Positions 7,414 through 14,241 of a stretch of 33,794 nucleotides of DNA are shown here, piece by piece. Every line of letters begins with the position of its first letter. Positions within the stretch are counted from its first letter, which is position 1. The position numbers were made by a program, and so were the translations under genes. Under the pieces are notes generated by a model. The model was not told the DNA's origin, made no database searches, and saw nothing but the letters and a program-made list of their open reading frames with translations. Source of the stretch: SZUA-448 sp964602475 (GTDB lineage Bacteria; Bacillota; Clostridia; Lachnospirales; Lachnospiraceae); assembly GCA_964602475.1 (NCBI GenBank), contig CAZRRN010000031.1, positions 1 to 33,794 of the forward strand, written 5' to 3'.

Positions 7414-8625
7414 TTGGGAGAGTATGCATACGTTGCCGTAGGAGCAGACGGCAAAGAAAAAAAAGGTTCCATGGAAGCAAAGGATGCTGATAAGGTACGA
7501 AGTGTCCTGAAAGCAGACGGACTGATTCCCATTCGTGTGACGGAGCAGAGCCTGATGTCAAGAGACATAAGCTTTGGTTCGAAGAAGGTGAAGCCCCGTT
7601 CTCTTGGTGTATTTTGTCGTCAGTTTTCGAGTATTCTGGATGCCGGAGTCACAGTAGTGCAGGCACTTGAAATGCTTTCCGAGCAGACAGAAGACAAGAA
7701 CTTTGCTAAAGCAATCCGTGATACCAAGGAAGGCGTTGAGAAGGGTGAAACTCTCGGAGATGCCATGCGTGCCTGCAAGAAGATTTATCCTTCCCTGCTT
7801 ATAAATATGGTAGATGCCGGTGAAGCATCCGGTAGTCTGGATATTGCCTTTGACCGGATGGCAACACATTTTGAGAAGACGACGAGAGTACAGGCACTGG
7901 TTAAGAAGGCAATGATATACCCGATTGTACTGGTTTGTGTGGCAATTATGGCAGTAATCCTTATGACAACAATTATCGTTCCGAAATTTGCAACTATGTT
8001 CGACAGTATGGGAGCGGAGCTTCCGCTGTTGACCCGTATGGTAATGGCAGTCAGTAATTTCTTTATTCATGAATGGTATATTGCGATCGGGGTTGCCGTC
8101 CTTCTCTTTGTAGGAATCAAGCTGTTCTCTGCGACGAACCAGGGAAAGACTTTCTTTGGAACACTTGCAATCAAGGCACCGGTATTCGGAAAGCTGAATG
8201 TAAAGAATGCGAGTGCCAGTATGTCACGGACGCTCAGCACCTTGCTTAGCTCAGGAATCTCCATCTCCAGTGCGATTGAGATTACTGCACGTTCGATGAC
8301 CAATATCTTATATAAAAGAGCTTTAGAGAAGGCAAGAAGCGAGGTAGAACAGGGAATATCGTTATCGGAGCCGCTCAAAAAATCCGGTGTCTTTCCGCCG
8401 ATGGTCTGTCATATGACTAAGATCGGAGAGGAAACCGGTAATGTGGAATCCATGCTTGACAAGGTTGCAGAGTATTATGAAGAAGAGGTTGAGATTACGA
8501 CCCAGAGCCTGACGGCTCTGATGGAACCATTAATTATAGTAGTGATGGGTGCAATCGTGGCGGTACTGGTACTGGCTATTTATCAGCCGATGATTTCCAT
8601 GTACTCCAATATGGGAAGTCTATAA
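7414..8625 (+). CDS. pilC: Type IV pilus inner-membrane platform protein PilC (GspF family)
   Basis: This 403-residue platform protein sits in the cytoplasmic membrane above the PilB hexamer. It starts with the family's short N-terminal repeat (YAYVAVGADGKEKKG), then has two GspF domains. The first contains FCRQFSSILDAGVTVVQALEML and MVDAGEASGSLD; the second contains LSTLLSSGISISSAIEI and KIGEETGNVESMLDK. Hydrophobic helices lie after each domain (about 168-190, 218-238 and 373-395). The start codon is TTG, chosen because GGAGG (7403-7407) is 6 bases before it and the protein begins exactly where family members do. Length is normal for the family. The stop is 27 bp before the first pilin gene. 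Confidence 0.97.
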   Translation: MGEYAYVAVGADGKEKKGSMEAKDADKVRSVLKADGLIPIRVTEQSLMSRDISFGSKKVKPRSLGVFCRQFSSILDAGVTVVQALEMLSEQTEDKNFAKAIRDTKEGVEKGETLGDAMRACKKIYPSLLINMVDAGEASGSLDIAFDRMATHFEKTTRVQALVKKAMIYPIVLVCVAIMAVILMTTIIVPKFATMFDSMGAELPLLTRMVMAVSNFFIHEWYIAIGVAVLLFVGIKLFSATNQGKTFFGTLAIKAPVFGKLNVKNASASMSRTLSTLLSSGISISSAIEITARSMTNILYKRALEKARSEVEQGISLSEPLKKSGVFPPMVCHMTKIGEETGNVESMLDKVAEYYEEEVEITTQSLTALMEPLIIVVMGAIVAVLVLAIYQPMISMYSNMGSL

Positions 8626-8652
8626 ACATAAGAAACAGAAAGGGCTTCGCTC

Positions 8653-9081
8653 ATGCACGTAAAGAAACAGAATCTTGGTTTTTCGCTGGTTGAACTGATT
8701 GTTGTGATCCTAATCATGGCAGTCATCGCAGTGACATTAGCACCGCAGGTGGTTCGCTGGGTCGGAGAAGCCGGGAAAAGTGTCGATGATGAATGCATGG
8801 ATGACATTCATACCTGTGTAAATTCAGCACTGGCAGAATACCTTGCGAAGGGCAATACGCTTCAGACAGAACAGCAGAAATACTACATACAGGCAGCGGG
8901 GCTGTCTACGACTGCAGGCACTCATTCATCACCTGCCGATACCGACGGTCTGGCGAAGCTGATTGATGAAGCAATGCAGAGCGATTATCCGGAGGTGATC
9001 ACACTTCCGGACAAGGTTTACGGGATTGCAATAGCTCCAAGCGGAACGGTAACGGTTACCGTGGAAGCAGGAGCGTATTAG
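8653..9081 (+). CDS. Type IV pilin, first of a tandem pair
   Basis: This 142-residue prepilin has a 9-residue leader (MHVKKQNLG) and the cleavage site G|FSLVE, with Phe +1 and Glu +5, then the hydrophobic helix LIVVILIMAVIAVTLAPQVV. PilD should cleave after Gly9 and methylate Phe. The globular part holds two Cys (C48 and C55) and ends in beta-strand-like segments (VYGIAIAPSGTVTVTVEAG). The start is preceded by AGAAAGGG. The first 30 or so mature residues are almost identical to those of the next gene, while the globular parts are unrelated at sight. Either this or the next gene could encode the major subunit. Confidence 0.92.
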   Translation: MHVKKQNLGFSLVELIVVILIMAVIAVTLAPQVVRWVGEAGKSVDDECMDDIHTCVNSALAEYLAKGNTLQTEQQKYYIQAAGLSTTAGTHSSPADTDGLAKLIDEAMQSDYPEVITLPDKVYGIAIAPSGTVTVTVEAGAY

Positions 9082-9109
9082 CGATTATATTCACAGAGAC
9101 GGAACCGGG

Positions 9110-9138
9110 TAGGGACGGATCCTTCGAGTGATTATAAT
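9110..9138 (+). promoter_or_regulatory. Possible internal promoter before the second pilin
   Basis: A perfect TATAAT at 9133-9138 has only a weak TAGGGA (3 of 6) 17 bp upstream. It would allow extra transcription of the second pilin. The -35 is poor, so this is tentative. Confidence 0.3.
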
Positions 9139-9174
9139 AGATAGCAAATGAATATGAAAAAGAAAAGGAGAACT

Positions 9175-9579
9175 ATGATGTTCAAAACAATTTTAAAGAA
9201 AAGAAACAATAAGGGCTTTTCTCTGGTCGAGCTGATTGTTGTTATTCTGATTATGGCAATTATCGCTGTTGCTCTGGCTCCGCAGGTTATGAAGTGGGTT
9301 GGAACTTCAAGAACTAGTACTGATAATAACAACAAGGCAACATTGAAATCAGCAATATCGACTGCTGTAGCAGATGCACAGGCTAATAATGTGACAACAC
9401 TAGCGTTAGGCCCAATAGCTATTAACGCAACCAATTTTGGAACGTCATCATCTGATACAACAAAAATTAACTATTATATTGCTCAAGTATTGAATGGCGA
9501 TTATTGCGGCGGAGGATATTCGGTTACTATTAGCGACACTGGTGCGGTAACAATTGATGGTAACTTGTCAGGAACCTGA
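9175..9579 (+). CDS. pilA: Type IV pilin, second of a tandem pair, probable major pilin
   Basis: The prepilin is about 134 residues long. A basic 14-residue leader (MMFKTILKKRNNKG) precedes the cleavage site G|FSLVE and the helix LIVVILIMAIIAVALAPQVM. The mature globular part is rich in Ser, Thr, Asn and Ala, has a single Cys (GDYCGGG) and ends in short beta-strand segments. The many Ser and Thr make it a possible acceptor for glycan from the ligase encoded upstream. The start is ATG 9175 or 9178: AAGGAG (9165-9170) gives a spacing of 4 or 7, so the second is equally good. An ATG at 9148 would only lengthen the leader. A strong hairpin right after the gene may stabilise its mRNA, fitting an abundant product. 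Confidence 0.92.
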   Translation: MMFKTILKKRNNKGFSLVELIVVILIMAIIAVALAPQVMKWVGTSRTSTDNNNKATLKSAISTAVADAQANNVTTLALGPIAINATNFGTSSSDTTKINYYIAQVLNGDYCGGGYSVTISDTGAVTIDGNLSGT

Positions 9580-9598
9580 TAGTATGATTTGTTATTTT

Positions 9599-9622
9599 CC
9601 CCTCCCGCATCTGTGGGAGGGG
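9599..9622 (+). promoter_or_regulatory. GC-rich stem-loop between pilin and pilD, covering a ribosome site
   Basis: CCCCTCCC (9599-9606) pairs perfectly with GGGAGGGG (9615-9622) across 8 nt. No T-run follows. The right arm contains the only strong Shine-Dalgarno-like sequence before pilD, 8 nt ahead of the mini-ORF start at 9631, so folding would hide it. Confidence 0.65.
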
Positions 9623-9630
9623 ATTACCCA

Positions 9631-9651
9631 ATGAAAGTAGGTTCCCTATGA
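9631..9651 (+). CDS. Possible six-codon leader peptide coupled to pilD
   Basis: The ATG at 9631 opens a tiny frame, MKVGSL, whose TGA stop (9649-9651) overlaps the pilD ATG (9648-9650). GGAGGGG ends 8 nt before its start. pilD itself has only a weak ribosome site, so translation of the mini-ORF could feed ribosomes into pilD. This is inferred from layout only. Confidence 0.35.
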   Translation: MKVGSL

Positions 9652-10409
9652 ACCCATATTACATCATCATTTATGCCGTGATATTCATCTATGGAATTGT
9701 AATCGGCAGCTTTCTGAATGTCTGCATCTACCGCATCCCTAAGCGGGAGACGATTGTGACCACCCCATCTCATTGTATGAGCTGCGGTTACCACTTGAAG
9801 TGGTACGATCTGGTTCCAATCTTCTCATACGTATTCCTGCGTGGAAGATGCAGACAGTGCAGAAAGAGAATCTCAATCCAGTATCCTGTGATTGAAGCAC
9901 TAAATGGGGTCCTCTGGGTGTTAACCTTTCTGCTTCTAGGATTTACCTGGGATGCACTGTTTGCCTGCCTGTTAATTTCGACGCTGATTGTCTTGAGCGT
10001 CATTGACTGGCGAACCTATGAAATACCGGTCGGATTGAACCTTTTGATCGGTGTGCTTGGAGTCATTGTTACGGTATATCATCGTGAGGAATGGCTTACG
10101 CATGTGATTGGTTTTTTTGCCGTCAGTACAATATTACTGATTGTTTATCTGCTCACGAAAGGAAACGGCATCGGTGGAGGCGACATTAAACTGATGGCTG
10201 TAGCCGGGCTGTTACTCGGGTGGAAGTTGATTGTTGTCGCTTTTCTTTTCGGTTGTTTTTTTGGCTCGGTAATTCATCTGATCCGGATGAAGGTTTCAAA
10301 AACCGGGCATATGTTGGCGATGGGACCGTACCTGTCGGCGGGAATACTGACCGCACTCTGGTTTGGAAGATATATTGTCGAATGGTATGTATCCATGTTT
10401 CCGGAGTAA
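9648..10409 (+). CDS. pilD: Prepilin peptidase/N-methyltransferase PilD
   Basis: This 253-residue membrane aspartyl protease (family A24) cleaves prepilin leaders and methylates the new N-terminus. The N-terminal domain has the first helix with GSFLNVCIYRIP and the zinc tetracysteine C43/C46 and C68/C71 in the cytoplasmic loop, which marks the bifunctional form. The catalytic aspartates are D120 (VIDWRTYEIP) and D179 (GGGDIK). About seven hydrophobic helices follow the usual order, and length is normal. It should process all six prepilin-like products encoded here. Its start overlaps the stop of a possible six-codon leader frame, and its own ribosome site is weak. Confidence 0.96.
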   Translation: MNPYYIIIYAVIFIYGIVIGSFLNVCIYRIPKRETIVTTPSHCMSCGYHLKWYDLVPIFSYVFLRGRCRQCRKRISIQYPVIEALNGVLWVLTFLLLGFTWDALFACLLISTLIVLSVIDWRTYEIPVGLNLLIGVLGVIVTVYHREEWLTHVIGFFAVSTILLIVYLLTKGNGIGGGDIKLMAVAGLLLGWKLIVVAFLFGCFFGSVIHLIRMKVSKTGHMLAMGPYLSAGILTALWFGRYIVEWYVSMFPE

Positions 10410-10429
10410 TACGGTCTATGATGTGAAAT

Positions 10430-10445
10430 ACGTTATTGATAACGT
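10430..10445. promoter_or_regulatory. 16-bp palindrome before the pilMN gene
   Basis: ACGTTAT and ATAACGT face each other across TG. The 2-nt centre is too tight for an RNA hairpin at full stem length, so a DNA-binding dimer site is more likely than an RNA element. It lies in the 126-bp gap between pilD and pilMN, the largest gap inside the pilus cluster. Confidence 0.3.
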
Positions 10446-10535
10446 TGTGTATGGCCCGAAGCGCACAATTGTTTTAGACTGCGCGTTACGGAGCATGCAT
10501 AACGGAGAGTGAATAGTCCTGTGAGGAGGTTAATG

Positions 10536-12179
10536 ATGGCAATACATAGAATAGTCAGTATTGAAGTCGGACTTACAAAAACACGTATCTGTGAGACCGA
10601 TTTTCTGAAAAAGAATCCGAAGGTGTATAAGTGTGTGGTATTTAACACACCGGAGAATTCAATTGAGGATGCATTTATCCGGGATAAGAAGATTTTTGCC
10701 GAGGCTTTGCTGAATGAAATGCGGAAAGCAGAGATTAAATGTCAGAATCTGATGTTCTCGGTAACTTCCAACCGGATTATGACAAGAGAGGTATTACTTC
10801 CGAATGTAAAAGATATCATGATTCCGGGGGTAATTGAATCTCAGAAGGATGAATATTTTCCGATGGATATCTCCGAACATGAGCTTGCATATAATGTACT
10901 CGAGCTCCATACAGAGACAAATCAGAAACGAACAATGGTTTATGCGGTACCGCAGAACCTGATTAAGAATTACTTTAATATAGCTGAAGAAATGAACTGC
11001 AAGCTGGTTGGCATTGATTTTGGAGGAAATTCCGTTTACCAGTGGATTAAGAAGGTAAATGCTAAGAATACTGCAGACCCGGTGAAGATGTATATGCAGA
11101 TTAATGAGCAGAACACTATGATCACCATTTTAGAGAACAACACACTGGCATTACAGAGAAATATTAATTTCGGAGCCGGTATGCTTGCCGAGAGTCTGGT
11201 GGAGCTGATAAAAAAGGATGAATATAAAATCCTACAGGCATATGAACAGCTTCAGGCAGAACCCTTGATTAAGGGAAGATTCAACGACGAAGATATGGAA
11301 CAGCCGGAAGGAATGGAAGAACAGGAATGGCTTGCAATGGTTGATCTGCAGGAACATACCACTGATATTGTGCGTCCATTGATTGCTAATCTGAACCGTG
11401 TAATTGAATTCTATGGAACGAAGAATAAGACAGCACGGATACAGACAATCGAGATGCTTGGTCTTGGTACCAGAGTTCAGGGACTGGATAAGCTGATCGA
11501 AAATGAAATCGGTATTCCGACGACAATAATTGAAAATCTTACCGGACTGGTATTTAAAAAAGAACAAGAAAAGAAAGTGGAACAGAGTGCAGACCTGATT
11601 AACTGTCTGGGAGCTTCCATTGCCTGCATTACTTATCTAAATGTTAAATTTGAAACAGGAAAGAAAGAAACCTCGCCGCTTACTGTGATGATTGTGCTTC
11701 TGGTTTTTTCGATATTGGCATCTGTACTTTTGATTACGATGTCTGCGCTGGCTTATAAGAATGCTCTTAATGAGAAGGAAGCCATAACTCAAGAAATTGC
11801 AGAAAAACAATGGATTATGCCGATATATAATAAATTTCTTGCTATGCAGGCAGCTAAGACAGATATTACCACCATGGATGAAAATACATATACGCATGGA
11901 GAACAGCTTGCGTCCGTCATTGATGAGCTGGAGAATAAGCTGCCAACCAATGCCAGAGTTCAGTCGATTTCTTCTACCGAGACATCGCTTACAATCAATA
12001 TTACGGTGAATACGAAAGAAGAAGCGGAGAAGCTGCTGCTCCAGATGCAGATGATACCGTACTTCTCTGAAGTTCAGATCAGCGGATTGTCACAGGCGGA
12101 GGATGAAATGGGAATGACAGAAGTAAGCTTTACCATTTCCTGTATTTATCAACATTATATTGAAGAGGAGGCAGAATAA
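10536..12179 (+). CDS. pilM: PilM-PilN fusion protein of the type IV pilus alignment complex
   Basis: This 547-residue protein joins two parts normally made separately. Residues 1 to about 375 resemble PilM, an actin-like cytoplasmic protein: N-terminal strand IHRIVSIEVGLTKTRI, central KLVGIDFGGNSVYQ and NINFGAGMLAESL. One membrane helix follows (about 381-408, TVMIVLLVFSILASVLLITM), then a PilN-like region with a coiled-coil stretch and a ferredoxin-like domain (LENKLPTNARVQSISS, ITVNTKEEAEKLLLQMQ). PilN's short N-terminal tail normally docks in PilM, so the fusion makes that contact permanent. The phosphate-binding segment is SIEVGL rather than the usual GIDIGS, so nucleotide binding may be altered. 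ATG 10536 is 6 nt after AGGAGG. The gene overlaps pilO by one base (TAATG). Confidence 0.85.
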   Translation: MAIHRIVSIEVGLTKTRICETDFLKKNPKVYKCVVFNTPENSIEDAFIRDKKIFAEALLNEMRKAEIKCQNLMFSVTSNRIMTREVLLPNVKDIMIPGVIESQKDEYFPMDISEHELAYNVLELHTETNQKRTMVYAVPQNLIKNYFNIAEEMNCKLVGIDFGGNSVYQWIKKVNAKNTADPVKMYMQINEQNTMITILENNTLALQRNINFGAGMLAESLVELIKKDEYKILQAYEQLQAEPLIKGRFNDEDMEQPEGMEEQEWLAMVDLQEHTTDIVRPLIANLNRVIEFYGTKNKTARIQTIEMLGLGTRVQGLDKLIENEIGIPTTIIENLTGLVFKKEQEKKVEQSADLINCLGASIACITYLNVKFETGKKETSPLTVMIVLLVFSILASVLLITMSALAYKNALNEKEAITQEIAEKQWIMPIYNKFLAMQAAKTDITTMDENTYTHGEQLASVIDELENKLPTNARVQSISSTETSLTINITVNTKEEAEKLLLQMQMIPYFSEVQISGLSQAEDEMGMTEVSFTISCIYQHYIEEEAE

Positions 12180-12823
12180 TGAAGAATGAAAAAACGATTC
12201 GGATAATTATCCTGCTTATAATTGCTATCGTTGTTGTATGTGCTTTCCGATTTGGATATATGCCGCTGAATGAAAAGACCGAAGCAGTTGAAGCAGAGAA
12301 TGTACAGCTTCAATCCCAGCTGACTGAGCTGAATCTGAAGATTCTGCATCAGGCAGAATACGAGGACGCAACTACAGCTTCGATGACAGTCGTGAACGAT
12401 ACAATAAACCGTTATGCAGCCGGAAACACACCGGAAAAGAGTATTATGATTATCTCCGGTATGGAATCACGTATTGGTGCAAAGGTCAGTGCGATTTCGT
12501 TCGGGCAGGAAACACAGTTTTTTTCATCAACCAATGTACCGTCAGTTCTGAATCTTGGAGTTTACGGATTTAAGTCAACTCTTGGAATCAATTTTCAGGC
12601 AAGCTATAAAAGTCTGAAGGATATGCTGAGTTTTATTGCGGAATATCCTGAACGGATGAATGTCAGTACTCTATCAGCAACTTTCAGCTCGGAAACAGGA
12701 TACCTGACCGGCTCGGCCAATATCAATCTTTACAGCATTGCCGGAACTGACAAAGAGTATGTATCACCGGTAATCGGAGGAGTAAATATCGGAACCGAGA
12801 ACATCTTCGGAACGATTGAATAA
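12179..12823 (+). CDS. pilO: PilO-like type IV pilus alignment protein
   Basis: This 214-residue bitopic membrane protein has a short basic N-terminus, one helix (about 8-25, IIILLIIAIVVVCAFRFGY), a coiled-coil stretch (about 30-60, NEKTEAVEAENVQLQSQLTE), and an extracytoplasmic domain with the beta-alpha pattern of PilO (FKSTLGINFQASYKSLKDML, FIAEYPERMNVSTLSATF). The place directly after the PilN part is the conserved order M-N-O. It would form heterodimers with the PilN half of the preceding fusion. The ATG overlaps the previous stop, with GAGGAGG upstream, so translation is coupled. Sequence similarity in this family is always low; the call rests on architecture and order. Confidence 0.85.
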   Translation: MKNEKTIRIIILLIIAIVVVCAFRFGYMPLNEKTEAVEAENVQLQSQLTELNLKILHQAEYEDATTASMTVVNDTINRYAAGNTPEKSIMIISGMESRIGAKVSAISFGQETQFFSSTNVPSVLNLGVYGFKSTLGINFQASYKSLKDMLSFIAEYPERMNVSTLSATFSSETGYLTGSANINLYSIAGTDKEYVSPVIGGVNIGTENIFGTIE

Positions 12824-12888
12824 AACAGATCCGGGCAGACGTGAGACGGCTGCCATTTGAACTTTTGAACGGTAAGACGGAGGAAGCT

Positions 12889-14184
12889 ATGTCACGACAT
12901 ACAAGACGAAACTTTTTACAGAGAATATTTGAAAAGTCAATGCCGCGGAATAATCGGGGTTCCGGTCTTGTTGAAATAATTGTCAGTATGTTGCTGCTGG
13001 CAATCATTGTTGTGCCTATGCTGAATATGTTTACCACCTCAAGCAGAATTAATACAAAATCACGTCAGCAGCAATATGCTACCGCAGTGGCAGAGAACGT
13101 GATGGAAGAAATACGTGCGGGAAATCATCCGATCAGCTCCTGCACGGAGGATATAGCTGCAGCAGAAGGAACTTCACGATACACGAAGACAGTTGGAGGT
13201 CTTTTACAGGGAACAGGAACCTTTCGCGCAGAGATTGTCTATGATTCTGCCCCCTATATCTCCTCAGATTTTAACAGTTATCCGATGCCGGAAATCACCA
13301 CCTTTGGCGAAGATAACACAGTGATAGTAAGTGTGGATTTTACAGAACAAGAACCGGAAATTGCCGATTTTTTTCTTGTGATGCATGAAACTGCGGTCGA
13401 GATTCTGAATGATGCAGCAGAAACAGCTGCCATGGAACTTTACTGGTATGACTGGACTGTCTGGGAAGCAACGGTAGCTCGCTGGGATATTGAACATCCC
13501 GGAGAGACTCCGCCTGCAGAACCGCTAATAGAGGATGAAAAATATCAATACACTAAGGTAATCCCGCTGACGCTTGCAGAGCTCACTGCAAAATTACATC
13601 GGGAAACGACATTAACCTTCCACAAAGAGATGGTTGGTTCAGTAGCTATGTGTCAGGTGCTTGCCTCTGTACGATATACGCTTCCGGCGGATGTCAATGT
13701 CGGACAGACAGCCGGTGAAGAGGGAGTTTACGAAACCGGTTTTTTTGCAAGTGATTATCTGGCTATAGAGAAAATGAATTATGTTTACTTACTTTATTGC
13801 CCATTTGATGTAACGGATTCTACAAGAGAAAATGTAGTAATTAATGCAGAGGAAGTACACACGGACACGGCATTTGAATGCCGGCTGCTGGTTGTTCCAC
13901 AAACGGAAGAAGCAGCATATACTCTGAATCTTACGGTACTGATGTCGAGCAGGATACCGGAGAATTCTAATCGTCTGGAGATTCTGTGTCAGACTCGAAT
14001 TGAGAACCAATGGAAAACCTCTGCCGATGCGACTTCATGGATTGCTTACCCTGTTGTAGATAAATTGGTTCCGGAGCTTTCTGCAACGGATAAGGTGTAT
14101 CAGGTGACGGTAAAGATCTATACGCAGACAGGAACAGATCTTCTTGCGGAAGCGGAGACTACGGTTTATGAGAAGAATAAGTAA
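12889..14184 (+). CDS. Large minor pilin, PilV/GspI-like, 431 residues
   Basis: The prepilin has a 24-residue basic leader ending PRNNRG, and the cleavage site is G|SGLVE followed by IIVSMLLLAIIVVPMLNMF. Glu at +5 is kept but +1 is Ser instead of Phe. The helix continues into SRQQQYATAVAENVMEEI, the pattern typical of PilV/GspI proteins. The remaining roughly 340 residues are far longer than in classical GspI (about 120) and have no family I recognise. They are acidic and beta-rich, with few Cys. ATG 12889 was chosen because GGAGG lies 6 nt before it; an in-frame GTG at 12841 has no ribosome site. It is the first of four minor-pilin-like genes and most likely part of the pilus-tip initiation complex. 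Confidence 0.85.
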   Translation: MSRHTRRNFLQRIFEKSMPRNNRGSGLVEIIVSMLLLAIIVVPMLNMFTTSSRINTKSRQQQYATAVAENVMEEIRAGNHPISSCTEDIAAAEGTSRYTKTVGGLLQGTGTFRAEIVYDSAPYISSDFNSYPMPEITTFGEDNTVIVSVDFTEQEPEIADFFLVMHETAVEILNDAAETAAMELYWYDWTVWEATVARWDIEHPGETPPAEPLIEDEKYQYTKVIPLTLAELTAKLHRETTLTFHKEMVGSVAMCQVLASVRYTLPADVNVGQTAGEEGVYETGFFASDYLAIEKMNYVYLLYCPFDVTDSTRENVVINAEEVHTDTAFECRLLVVPQTEEAAYTLNLTVLMSSRIPENSNRLEILCQTRIENQWKTSADATSWIAYPVVDKLVPELSATDKVYQVTVKIYTQTGTDLLAEAETTVYEKNK

Positions 14185-14241
14185 AGATAAACGAGTCTGG
14201 AAGAAACGTGATTCGGTGAATGTTATAAGGAGGAAGGATTC

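Noticed and set aside
9599..9622. Hairpin after the second pilin as a rho-independent terminator
   Set aside because: No T-run follows on the plus strand, and pilD begins 26 bp later in the same operon.
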